A DNA stretch of 64,000 bases, taken from an uncultured Erythrobacter sp. Its GTDB lineage: Bacteria; Pseudomonadota; Alphaproteobacteria; Sphingomonadales; Sphingomonadaceae. The translations under genes and the position numbers were made by a program. Below are positions 1-9,200 of the stretch, piece after piece. The stretch is from assembly GCF_958304185.1 (NCBI RefSeq), contig NZ_OY284436.1:238934-302933 (forward strand), in the 5' to 3' direction. Below the pieces are notes generated by a model, which searched no databases, had not been told where the DNA came from, and saw only the letters and a program-made list of their open reading frames with translations. Within the stretch, counting starts at the first letter, position 1; each line of letters starts with the position of its first letter.

Positions 1-510
1 TTCCTCGAACCGCTCGAATCCACCTCGATCTATCTGGCGCAAATGGCGATCACCTATCTGATCGAGCTGTTCCCCGCAGGCGCAGGCCAGATCGACCCGC
101 GCGACAGGGCCGAGTTCAACCGGCTGGTCGATATGGAATATGACCGGGTGCGGGACTTCCTGATCCTGCATTACAACGCCACCACCCGCGATGATTCCGA
201 ATTCTGGAACCACGTGCGCACCATGCGGGTCCCCGACAGCCTGGCGGATAAACTCGAACTGTGGCGCAACGCCGGGCGGATCGAGAAATACTCAGACGGG
301 CTTTTCTACGATGCCAGCTGGATCGCGGTTTATGTCGGGCAAGGAATGCTGCCGGAACGCCATGACCCGCGCGCAGGCTTCATCGAACCGCAAGCTCTGG
401 CTCGCGCGACCGAGCGCTTGCGGATGGCCGTGACAGGCGAGGTTGCCACCATGCCCGACCACCGCAATTACCTGCGGGCTGAAGCCGCGCGGCTCGCCGA
501 GGCGGCGTGA
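1..510 (+). CDS. flavin-dependent tryptophan halogenase family protein (5' end outside window)
   Basis: The reading frame is open from base 1; about 169 C-terminal residues are present. It begins inside the family motif FLEPLESTSIYL, which carries the active-site Glu of PrnA/RebH-type halogenases, and continues with the usual C-terminal helices (RDFLILHYNAT, DDSEFW, DGLFYDASWIAVYVGQG). The FAD-binding N-terminus lies outside the window. These enzymes use FADH2, O2 and halide to halogenate aromatic rings, but homologues next to TonB-dependent receptors have no settled substrate. The next gene starts on a GTGA overlap at 507, so the two are translationally coupled. Confidence 0.93.
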   Translation, partial: FLEPLESTSIYLAQMAITYLIELFPAGAGQIDPRDRAEFNRLVDMEYDRVRDFLILHYNATTRDDSEFWNHVRTMRVPDSLADKLELWRNAGRIEKYSDGLFYDASWIAVYVGQGMLPERHDPRAGFIEPQALARATERLRMAVTGEVATMPDHRNYLRAEAARLAEAA

Positions 511-1982
511 GTACTCCGCGCGAGCCTTTGCGGCGCGTGGTCGTGGCGGGCGGCGGGCAAGTGGGCGTGCTCGCCGCACTCGCTCTACGACGCAGCTTGC
601 CGGGGTGCGAGGTGATTGTGATCGGCAGCCAGCCAGGGCCGGCCGCCTTTGCCGATTGGTCGCCCAGCGCCATGTCCTTCACTAACAAGCTGCACGACCG
701 GCTGGGCATTGCTGAGGCCGATATCATCACCAAGGCGGGCGGATCATATCGGCTGGTGACCCGCTATGCCGGATGGGGCGGGGCCGAGCAGCAGGGCGTG
801 CTTGCCTATGGCGAGGCGCTTGATCCGGCGCTCAAGACGGCGTTCGCGCGGGAATGGGGGCAGGTGCGCCCGCTAGGTGCAGGCGCGCCGCCAGCGGGGA
901 GTGTGGCGCAGGTGCTGGCCGAAGCGGGCCGCTTTGCCCCGCCGCCACCGGGCGAACCAACGCCCTTGGCGGCAGTCGATTATGCGCTGCGCTGGCACCC
1001 GGCGGCCTATCGCGCACTGCTCATCCAGCAGGCCGAAGCGGCGGGCGTGCGCTATGCCGAAGGGGTGATCGACCGGATCGAGCCGGGCGAGGCCGATGCC
1101 ATCCGGGCTGTCGGTCTGGCTGGACAAGGCCTGATCGAAGCGGACTTGTTCATCGATTGCACCGGGCCGCAGGCGAGCCTGCTTGCCGCTCATCCGCGTT
1201 TTGCCTTCACCGATTGGTCAGCCAGCCTGCCGACCCGCCATGTCTATCTTGCCGAGCCCGCCGCGCCGGTGATCGCGCTGGAGGACCGCATCACCCTCGT
1301 CCCCGCAGGCTGGGTCACCGAAGTGGCCGGACGGGACGGGCTGCACCGCGTGCTCGGCACGGCGGGGCCGCTTGCGCGCACTGAGGCCGAAGCGCTGCTC
1401 GGTGCGGCTGCGCGGGCGGCAATTGCGCTCAGCCCCGGACGGGCGGTGGAACCGTGGATTGGCAATGTCGTCGCACTGGGCGATGCCGCCGCGCGGTTCG
1501 AACCGCTGGGGCCGCTGCATCTGGATCTCGCCCACCGCCAGCTCGACCTGCTGCTGGAAATGCTGCCGGGTCGCGCGATCTCGCCGCTCGAGCGCGCGGA
1601 GTATAACCGCCGCTCCGGCCTGATGATGGAGGGCGTGCACGAGGTGCTGGCGTTCCATTTCGCCGGGATCGAAGCGCAGCGCGTGTTCGGTGCAAGGGTG
1701 TTGCCGGGCCGGGTGGGCGCGGTGATCGACCAGTTCGTGCGGCGCGGGCGCATTCCGTTCCGCGAGGAATTGCCTTTGCTCGGGCAGGAGCAATATGCGC
1801 TGTTGGTGGCGCTGGGCTGGACGCCGGGCTTGCCGCCCGCCGCGCGCCATGCCGATGCCGAAGCAGAAACCCGCGCGCGCGCCGCGTTTGAGGCCGATGC
1901 CCGCGCTGCGCTCGCCTTTGCGCCGCCCTATGATCAGTGGCTCGCGCGGGCGCTGGGCGCTAACCGAGCGCCTGCCGGATAG
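507..1982 (+). CDS. degenerate tryptophan-halogenase-like flavoprotein
   Basis: A protein of 491 aa starting with GTG at 507, overlapping the preceding stop (GTGA). It keeps an N-terminal dinucleotide-binding glycine loop (VVVAGGGQVG, residues 11-20) and the family's overall layout (LFIDCTG at 214-220, VVALGDAAARFEPL at 321-334). The catalytic features are lost: the Lys position reads Arg (SYRLVTRYAGW, R82), the GWxWxIP motif reads GWVTEVA (268-274), and the PLES motif with the catalytic Glu reads PLGP (333-336). It is therefore probably not a halogenase; a flavin-binding partner or a different oxidoreductase is possible. Its 3' end overlaps the convergent cupin gene by 23 bp. Confidence 0.85.
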   Translation: MSTPREPLRRVVVAGGGQVGVLAALALRRSLPGCEVIVIGSQPGPAAFADWSPSAMSFTNKLHDRLGIAEADIITKAGGSYRLVTRYAGWGGAEQQGVLAYGEALDPALKTAFAREWGQVRPLGAGAPPAGSVAQVLAEAGRFAPPPPGEPTPLAAVDYALRWHPAAYRALLIQQAEAAGVRYAEGVIDRIEPGEADAIRAVGLAGQGLIEADLFIDCTGPQASLLAAHPRFAFTDWSASLPTRHVYLAEPAAPVIALEDRITLVPAGWVTEVAGRDGLHRVLGTAGPLARTEAEALLGAAARAAIALSPGRAVEPWIGNVVALGDAAARFEPLGPLHLDLAHRQLDLLLEMLPGRAISPLERAEYNRRSGLMMEGVHEVLAFHFAGIEAQRVFGARVLPGRVGAVIDQFVRRGRIPFREELPLLGQEQYALLVALGWTPGLPPAARHADAEAETRARAAFEADARAALAFAPPYDQWLARALGANRAPAG

Positions 1983-2970
1983 CGCTGCGCATCTTCGCGA
2001 AGCGTTCGGGCGAGGGCGGGCCGAGGATGCCCTTGGCGTGATCGGGCAGATGCGCCGAAGGGTCGTCACCGAAGATGTAGTAGTCGAGCATCTCGCGCCA
2101 CACGGCCCGCTGATCGTCCGGCAGGTGCCGGAACGCGAGCAGCGCATGGAGCAGCCCTTCGTAAGGGCTCCCGATCCCGTCTGGCTGACCCGGCGTCCAC
2201 CAGTAATTCACGAGGATGCTGACCGGATCGAGCGATTCAACACCATGCCACCAGCCATAGGGAATGTAGATCGCATCCCCCGGATCCAGCGTCGCAACCT
2301 CGGCATGGCGCGCGGCTTCGGCAAAGCGCGGAAAGCGCTCCAGGTCGGGCGCAATGGGATCGACCATGCTGACGGGGATCCCCGCTGGCGTGAGTTCGAA
2401 CGGGCCGGGATAGAGCCCCCCGATCTGATCAGGCGGATAAAGCGTGAAGCGCCGCCGTCCCGCCACGCAGCAGGCGACATTCTCCTTGGCATCGTAATGC
2501 ACGCCCACGCGGATGCGGTTGCCGATCCAGATGCGCGCGGTCACCTCCGGCAGCAGCGCCAACCGGTTCTCGCGCGCGAAGGCGGGGAGCAGGTTGGCGA
2601 TCTCTTCGGACTGCACCGCCATTGCGGGCGGATCGGGCATGGCGGCCGCGCTCAGCAGATCGTCCAGAAAAGTCTCAAGCCGCCCGCTGCCGCGCACGAA
2701 ATTGAGGCGCGTGAGATCGGGGGTGTAGAAGAACCGGCCTTGTTCCGAAGGCGCGGCGGCGATGGCGCCCACCGGCCGGGTGGTTGGCTCGCGAGAGAGG
2801 TAGGCGACAATCGCCGCATCCCCTTCCCGCGCGGCGGCGACCACGGGCCAATCGGCCACCTGCCCGCGCAGCACCACTGGGCGAATGGCCGCGCGCAAGG
2901 CTGCGAACTGTTCATCGCCAATCGGCCCTGAAAGCTCGGCCATCGGGACGGGGAGGGGAAGGTCGTTCAC
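1960..2970 (-). CDS. cupin_8 / JmjC-like Fe(II) oxygenase
   Basis: A 336-aa cupin-like protein of the type often annotated Pass1-related or cupin_8. The iron-ligand pattern is visible: HYD at residues 158-160 and His242 in GWWHGVES, preceded by DPGDAIYIPYGWW. This family includes 2-oxoglutarate-dependent hydroxylases; the substrate here is unknown. Its start overlaps the stop of the upstream halogenase by ATGA (2967-2970), making it the third gene of a leftward halogenase-halogenase-cupin operon. Such a pairing with halogenases beside TonB-dependent receptors recurs in Caulobacter-like and sphingomonad genomes (from memory), suggesting a shared modification or uptake role. Confidence 0.85.
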   Translation of the reverse strand: MNDLPLPVPMAELSGPIGDEQFAALRAAIRPVVLRGQVADWPVVAAAREGDAAIVAYLSREPTTRPVGAIAAAPSEQGRFFYTPDLTRLNFVRGSGRLETFLDDLLSAAAMPDPPAMAVQSEEIANLLPAFARENRLALLPEVTARIWIGNRIRVGVHYDAKENVACCVAGRRRFTLYPPDQIGGLYPGPFELTPAGIPVSMVDPIAPDLERFPRFAEAARHAEVATLDPGDAIYIPYGWWHGVESLDPVSILVNYWWTPGQPDGIGSPYEGLLHALLAFRHLPDDQRAVWREMLDYYIFGDDPSAHLPDHAKGILGPPSPERFAKMRSAIRQALG

Positions 2971-4505
2971 GCCGTAAGATATTCCGAGCGCGGGATCGCG
3001 CCGCCGTTCTGGTGCAGGAATTCATCTTGCGTCGGCAGTTGATCGACGGTCTGGCGGATGACTTCGCGGATATGCGCCAGCCGGGTGCGGGTTTCGGCCT
3101 CGTCCAGCATCCATGCTGCCGGGTGATAGGATTGCGGGGTCACCCCCTGACTCAGCATCACCGAGAGCCAGCTGTCTTCGGTGAACAGCTCGTTGTTCTC
3201 GCGAATGATCCGGCCCGAGGAGCGGAACATTTCGAGCTTTTCGGCAAGCCCATCGGGCGGCGGCAAGTTGCGGCAGTAACGCCAGAATTCCGAATCATCC
3301 CGCTCACTCGCGCGGTAATGCAGCACCAGAAAATCGCGGATGTTGCGATATTCGCGGGTGGTCTCAAGGTTGAAACGGTCAATCTCGACCGCCGAGAAGC
3401 CGGTATCGGGAAACAGCGCCAGCAACCGTGCGATGCCCGATTGCACCAAATGGATCGACGTCGATTCGAGCGGTTCGAGGAAGCCCGCGGCCAGCCCTAG
3501 GGCGACCACGTTCTTCTCCCAGGCGCGCGCCCGATGCCCTGCGGTAAAGGCGATCTGGTTGGGATCGGCGAGTGGCTTGCCATCGAGGTTCGCCAGCAGC
3601 AGGTCGGTCGCCGCGGTGCGATCGATATGGGCTGAGGAGAATACGTGGCCATTGCCGATCCGGTGCTGGAGCGGGATGCGCCACTGCCACCCGGCGGTGC
3701 GCGCGGTGGAGCGGGTCAGCGGTTCATTGCGTCCGCCCAATTCGCACGGCACCGCCACTGCGCTGTCGCACGGCAGCCACTTTGTCCAGTCGATGAAAGG
3801 CACGCCCAGCGCCTGCCCCAAGAGCAGCGAACGGAAGCCCGAGCAGTCGATAAACAACTCGCCTGCAACCTCGCGCCCGTCTTCGAGCGTGACGGCAGTG
3901 ACGAAGCCCGTCTCGCCACCCTGCTGCACGCCGGTGATCCGCCCTTCGACCCGCACCGCGCCCGCGTTCTCGGCGTAGCCGCGCAGAAAGCGGGCATAGC
4001 GGCCTGCGTCGAACTGGAAGGCGTAGGACAGTTTCGACATCGGCGATTTGGGATTGTCGGGGCGGGGCCAGCCGAACCGGCCCGATTTGCCCGCCACCGC
4101 CGCCACCGAATAATCGTCGATCCGCGAGGTATCGCCAACCTGCTGACCGCGCAGCCAGAAGTGCTGGAATTCGATCCCCAGCATGTCGATCCCGAAGCTG
4201 CCGAAGGGGTGGACGTAGGAATGCCCCGGTCTGAGCCAATCGACGAACTCGATGCCGAGTTTGTAGGTCGCGCGGGTTTCGCGCATGAACTGCATTTCAT
4301 CGAGGCCGAGCAGGCGGTTGAAACCGATGATCTGCGGGATGGTCGCCTCACCCACGCCGACCGTCCTGATCGCCTCGCTTTCGACCAGCGTGACCGACAG
4401 GCCCGGCATTTGCCCAAGCACCCGGACGAGGGCCGCAGCTGTCATCCATCCGGCGGTGCCGCCGCCGACCACCACGATCTTCGTGACGGGCTGCGGCACG
4501 CTCAT
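2967..4505 (-). CDS. flavin-dependent tryptophan halogenase family protein
   Basis: A 512-aa protein with the full set of halogenase motifs: FAD loop VVVGGGTAGWM (11-21), catalytic Lys82 in ATYKLGIEFVDW, GWQWRIP at 272-278, and Glu347 in GFLEPLESTSIHL. I place the start at 4505 because its ATG overlaps the upstream gene's TGA (ATGA); an upstream in-frame ATG at 4553 would lie inside that gene. It should use reduced FAD supplied by a separate reductase, which is not visible nearby. Substrate unknown; the setting beside a receptor and xylanases argues against an ordinary antibiotic pathway. Confidence 0.93.
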   Translation of the reverse strand: MSVPQPVTKIVVVGGGTAGWMTAAALVRVLGQMPGLSVTLVESEAIRTVGVGEATIPQIIGFNRLLGLDEMQFMRETRATYKLGIEFVDWLRPGHSYVHPFGSFGIDMLGIEFQHFWLRGQQVGDTSRIDDYSVAAVAGKSGRFGWPRPDNPKSPMSKLSYAFQFDAGRYARFLRGYAENAGAVRVEGRITGVQQGGETGFVTAVTLEDGREVAGELFIDCSGFRSLLLGQALGVPFIDWTKWLPCDSAVAVPCELGGRNEPLTRSTARTAGWQWRIPLQHRIGNGHVFSSAHIDRTAATDLLLANLDGKPLADPNQIAFTAGHRARAWEKNVVALGLAAGFLEPLESTSIHLVQSGIARLLALFPDTGFSAVEIDRFNLETTREYRNIRDFLVLHYRASERDDSEFWRYCRNLPPPDGLAEKLEMFRSSGRIIRENNELFTEDSWLSVMLSQGVTPQSYHPAAWMLDEAETRTRLAHIREVIRQTVDQLPTQDEFLHQNGGAIPRSEYLTA

Positions 4506-6073
4506 GCGTTCACCGCCCGCGCAGGCGCAATTGGCGAGGCGGCTTCGTTCCAACTGCCCGACTGGCGCAGGAAGGCCTCATGCACGGGCAGCTTTCCGGC
4601 GATGTCGTGATAGGCATCGCGCATCTGCGCCATCGCGGTGGCAACCTTGGCCTCGTCCAGCGTGTCGGCGATCGGATCATGCTTGTCGGGCCAGATGTTC
4701 TGCCCCAGCATCACCGCAATCCAGCTCGGCGCGGTGAACAGCTCGGCATTTTCGCGGAACACCCGCCCGCGATGCTGCCACAGCTCCATTTTGCGCGCGA
4801 GGCTATCAGGCACGCTCATATGGCGGACATAGCGCCAGAACTCCGAATCCTCGCGCTGGGTCGCTTTGTAGTGGAGGATGATGAAATCACGCACATCCTC
4901 GAACAATTCGCGCATTCCGCGATTATATTCGTCGCGCTCAATCGGGCGGATCGGATTGTCGGGAAACAGCGCGAAGAGGCGGGCGATGCCGTTCTGGATC
5001 AGGTGGATGCTGGTCGATTCGAGCGGCTCGATAAAGCCCGACGACAGCCCGATGGCGACGACATTGTGGTTCCACGCCTTACGCCGCATCCCGGTAAGGA
5101 AGCGCAAGGCCCGCGGTTCGCCCAGTGGCTCGGTTTCAAGGTTGGCAAGCAGGATGTCGCGCGCGCGGTCTTCGTCCATGAAGGCGCTGGAGAAGACATG
5201 TCCGTTGCCGGTGCGGTGCTGGAGCGGGATACGCCATTGCCACCCGGCGGCATGTGCGGTGGAGCGGGTGAAGGGATCGGGCGGGCCGGGGCTGCGGCTG
5301 GGCACGGCCAGCGCGCGGTCCATCGGCAGCCATTGGCTCCAATCCTCGTAACCGGTTTCAAGCGCTTCCTCGATCAACAGGCCCCTGAAGCCGGAGCAAT
5401 CGATGAACAGATCGCCTTCGACGACCGCGCCGCCTTCCAGCGTGACGCTTTCCACATCACCGCTTTCGCCGTTGCGGGTGACGTTGGCGATCTTGCCTTC
5501 GATCCGGGTGACGCCCTGACGCGTCGCCAGACGGCGCAGGAAGGCCGCATAAAGGCCAGCATCGAAGTGATAGGCATAGGCGATCTGGTTCACCAACGAC
5601 TGCGCGCCTGCGGCCGGGCGGGCAAACCGGCCCATGCGTGCCGCCGCAGTGCTCATCGAATAGTCGCCGATATCGCCTGAGCCCATGCTGCGGGCGCGCT
5701 CACGCAGGAACAACTGGTGGAAGGCGATGCCGTGGAGATCCTGGCCGTAAGTGCCGAAGGGGTGGAAGTAGCGATCGCCGACCTGGCCCCAATTGACGAA
5801 CTCGATCCCCAGTTTGCAAGTGCCGCGAGTCTCACGCAGAAATTCTGCTTCGGGAATGTCGAGCATCGCGTTGAAGCTGCGAATCGGCGGGATGGTGGCT
5901 TCGCCCACGCCGACCGTGCCGATCGCGTCGGATTCGATCAGGGTGACGGTGCGCTGCCCATCATTGAAGAACCGTACAAGCGCGGCAGCCGCCATCCATC
6001 CGGCGGTGCCGCCACCGACGATTACGACCCGTGCAAGGCGGTTCACGTTACCGATACCATTCATCTCAGACAT
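4502..6073 (-). CDS. flavin-dependent tryptophan halogenase family protein
   Basis: A 523-aa protein, first gene of the leftward halogenase operon and divergent from the TonB-dependent receptor at 6240. Motifs: RVVIVGGGTAGWM (15-27), Lys87 in GTCKLGIEFVNW, GWQWRIP at 277-283, Glu352 in GFIEPLESTSIHL. All catalytic positions are intact. An alternative start is the ATG three codons in (6064). It resembles the next gene along most of its length, so the two are tandem paralogues. The 166-bp divergent spacer contains a LacI-type operator at 6213-6226, so this operon may share control with the receptor. Confidence 0.93.
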   Translation of the reverse strand: MSEMNGIGNVNRLARVVIVGGGTAGWMAAAALVRFFNDGQRTVTLIESDAIGTVGVGEATIPPIRSFNAMLDIPEAEFLRETRGTCKLGIEFVNWGQVGDRYFHPFGTYGQDLHGIAFHQLFLRERARSMGSGDIGDYSMSTAAARMGRFARPAAGAQSLVNQIAYAYHFDAGLYAAFLRRLATRQGVTRIEGKIANVTRNGESGDVESVTLEGGAVVEGDLFIDCSGFRGLLIEEALETGYEDWSQWLPMDRALAVPSRSPGPPDPFTRSTAHAAGWQWRIPLQHRTGNGHVFSSAFMDEDRARDILLANLETEPLGEPRALRFLTGMRRKAWNHNVVAIGLSSGFIEPLESTSIHLIQNGIARLFALFPDNPIRPIERDEYNRGMRELFEDVRDFIILHYKATQREDSEFWRYVRHMSVPDSLARKMELWQHRGRVFRENAELFTAPSWIAVMLGQNIWPDKHDPIADTLDEAKVATAMAQMRDAYHDIAGKLPVHEAFLRQSGSWNEAASPIAPARAVNA

Positions 6074-6212
6074 CCTGTCCCAACCCTACCGTGCCGAGAG
6101 ATTGTTGGCAAATTGCCACAGTTCCCCTGCAAATCTTCGAAGACCTATTGTCAAGCGCCCCGCACAGCGATAAGCCATCGTCCCACAAGAGGGCAAGCTA
6201 TCTAGCAATAAA

Positions 6213-6226
6213 TGATAGCGCTAACA
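6213..6226. promoter_or_regulatory. LacI-type operator upstream of TonB-dependent receptor
   Basis: TGATAGCGCTAACA, a near-perfect palindrome around AGCGCT. It ends 13 bp before the receptor ATG (6240), directly against the Shine-Dalgarno GGGGAGG (6228-6234), and lies 140 bp upstream of the divergent halogenase start. The same palindrome recurs at 15797, 28877, 35441 and 35595. Confidence 0.8.
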
Positions 6227-6239
6227 TGGGGAGGATCTT

Positions 6240-9200
6240 ATGCGCACAGCAGTGCAAGGCCATGGCGTAGGGGCAGGCGTCAGGGACTCGTGGTTCAAAA
6301 GCGCATTGCGCGCCGGCGCATCAGCGCTGGTTGTCAGCAGCGCGATCAGCGGTAGCGGCGTTTGGGCGCAGACCCAGCCCGAAGCAGAGATCGAAGATAC
6401 CACCGCCGTCGAAGAGCCCGCCAACGAGATTATCGTCAGCGGCCTGCGCGCCTCGCTCGCCAATGCTCAGAACGTCAAGAAGAACGCCGACACGGTCGTC
6501 GATGCGATCACCGCGCAGGATATCGGCGCGCTGCCCGACCGTTCGGTGACCGAAGCGCTCCAGCGCGTTCCGGGCGTCGCCATCAACCGCTTTGCCGGAT
6601 CGAACGATCCCGACCACTTCTCGGTCGAAGGCTCGGGCGTCGTGGTGCGCGGCCTGAACTTCGTGCGTTCGGAATTCAACGGCCGCAGCGCCTTTGGCGC
6701 GGGCGTCGGCGGGCAGGCGCTCAACTTCGCCGACGTGCCGGCCGAATTGCTCGGCTCGGTCATCATCAGCAAGAACGCCACCGCCGAATCCATCGAAGGC
6801 GGCCTCGCCGGTACGGTCAACCTCAACACCCGCAAGCCGTTCGACAACAACGGCTTCAAGATCGCCTTCAGTGCCGAGGCCAACTATGGCGATTTCCGCA
6901 AGGAATGGACGCCGACGCTCTCGGGCTTGATCAGCAACACCTGGGATACCGACAAGGGCCGCTTTGGCCTGCTGTTCAGCGGCTCCTATTCCGAGATCAA
7001 GAGCCGTGCCGATGGCTTGCAGGTCGCCAACTACCAGACCCGTGACGGGCAGTTGGTCAACGCAGCCAATGCGGGCGGCGTGCGCGTCTGCCGCAATCCG
7101 CTGCCGAGTTCGGCGGACAGTTTCACCTTGCCGGGCGCAGGCGCACTGTGCGGCGCCAATGGCGTGGCCGGAGCAGACGGCTTTGCCGATTACGCCGCGT
7201 CGCGCGTGGCGCCGGTGGGCGGCCAGTTCCGCACGCAGGAATTTGACCGCAAGCGCAATGGGATCGCGGTTTCGGCGCAGTTTGAATCGATCGACGAAAA
7301 GACCCTGATCACGGCGGAGTTCATCCGTTCGGCCTCAACCAACAAGTGGGGCGAGTACACCTTCGAGGCCGCGCCCGATCTGTCCGAGTATCAGACCTAT
7401 CCAATCGGCTGCCTTCAGAATGCCGACGGCCCATCCCGCGTCAACCCCGATGGGTCGGCGGGTGATCCCACCCCGCGCGCGCAATGCCCGGTCGGCGGGT
7501 TCACCGACTTCCTTTATGACGACACCGGGCTGTTCCAGTCGGGCTATATCGTCAACGCCTCGAACGGCTGGCGCGGCGATCCGGGCGCATCGCCCTTCGT
7601 GCCGATTGGCGGGCTTCAGCAGTCGCTGGCGCGCCGTCAGGTCGACGACCGGATCACCAACGAAGACTACTCGATCAACCTGCGCACCGAATTGACCGAT
7701 CGTTTCACGGTCGAGATCGACGCGCAATACGCCACCTCGCGCAAGCAGAACCTCGACTTCAGCGTCTTCGGCTCATCCTTCGCCGACCAGGAGCTCGATA
7801 TCTCGGGCGATCTGCCGGTGATCATCCCGCGCAAACCGCAGTACCTTGGCTATGTCTGGTCGACACCGGGAGCCGATCTCGCGGGCGCGACGGAAGAGCA
7901 ATACTTCACCGATCCCCGCTTCCAGTTCTGGCGGGCCGCGATGGACCACATCGAGGACAGCACCGGCAAGCAATACGCCTTCCAGGCCGACATGGCTTAC
8001 GAGTTTGATGACGATGCCTTCCTGCGCAAGGCCAAGTGGGGCGCGCGCTATCAGGATCGCGATCAGACGGTGCGTTACACCACCTATAACTGGGGGATGT
8101 TGAGCGAGACCTGGTCGGGCAGCCGTCCGGTCAACTTCGCCGATAGCACTCAGGTCCCATCGGAACGCTATGAATTTCCGAACTTCTTCCGCGGCAAGGT
8201 GCCTGGCCCTCCAGGTGCGTTCTACTACGCAGGCGATCTGATCGGCGATTATGAAGGCGCGATTGGCGACTTCCAGTCGGTGCAGGATCAGGCCCGCGCG
8301 CTTGGCGCTTCGCCAAGCTGGGTGCCGCTGTCGGGCCGTCAGAACGCCATCGCCGGAACGCCGTACCTGCCAGAGGATATTCAGCCGATTGCCCAGCAGG
8401 ATACGGCTGCCTACGTGCAGCTCGAATTCGGCACGGACAATTTGTTCGGAGACGTGCGCCTGTCGGGCAATGTCGGCCTGCGCTACGTCAATACCGCGAT
8501 CCGTTCACAAGGGTCGATCGGGGTGCCGAGCAGCCAAGCGCTCAACATCCTCGATCCGTTCGATATACGCTGCGCCGCTGTGGTGCCGCCGGGTGCGCCT
8601 CCGGGCACTGTGCCGTCGCGGCCGGGCGGGGTCTGCAATCTCGGCCCGCAGGGCTATGCCGATCTTCAGACCTTTGCCGGCAGCGGCGGATCGCAGTTCG
8701 ATGTGGCCGATGTCGATTACAGCTTCTGGCTGCCCAGTCTCAACCTCAAGCTAGGCGTAACCGATGATGTGATCTTCCGCTTCGCCGGATCGAAGGTGCT
8801 GACCCGGCCCGACAACTCCTATGTTCGCAACTTCCTCCAGATCGGTCTGGGGCAGAGCGGCGAGCTGACGGCCCAATCCGGCAATCCCTTCATCCGTCCG
8901 GCCACCGCATGGCAGTTTGACCTTACCGCCGAATGGTATTTCGACACGGTCGGCTCGCTGACGTTCAATGCCTTCTACAAGGATATCAAGGACTTCTTCT
9001 ATCAGGAGGTCACCAGCCGCCAAGTCAGCAGCAACGGGGTCACCCGCGACGTGCTGGTGCGTGGTCCGGCCAACTTCGATGATAATGGGAAGATCAAGGG
9101 CTTCGAGCTGGCCTACCAGCAGACCTACGACTTCCTGCCCAAACCACTCGATGGCTTGGGGGTTGCTGCCAACTACACCTATATCAAGAGTAGCGGTCTA

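Noticed and set aside
507-1982. Calling the degenerate halogenase a pseudogene
   Set aside because: The frame is full length, coupled to its neighbour and keeps the FAD loop; loss of catalytic motifs alone does not show decay.
1218-2147. 309-aa minus-strand reading frame
   Set aside because: Antisense to the degenerate halogenase; low-complexity Arg/Pro/Gly-rich translation typical of GC-rich shadow frames, with no family motif.
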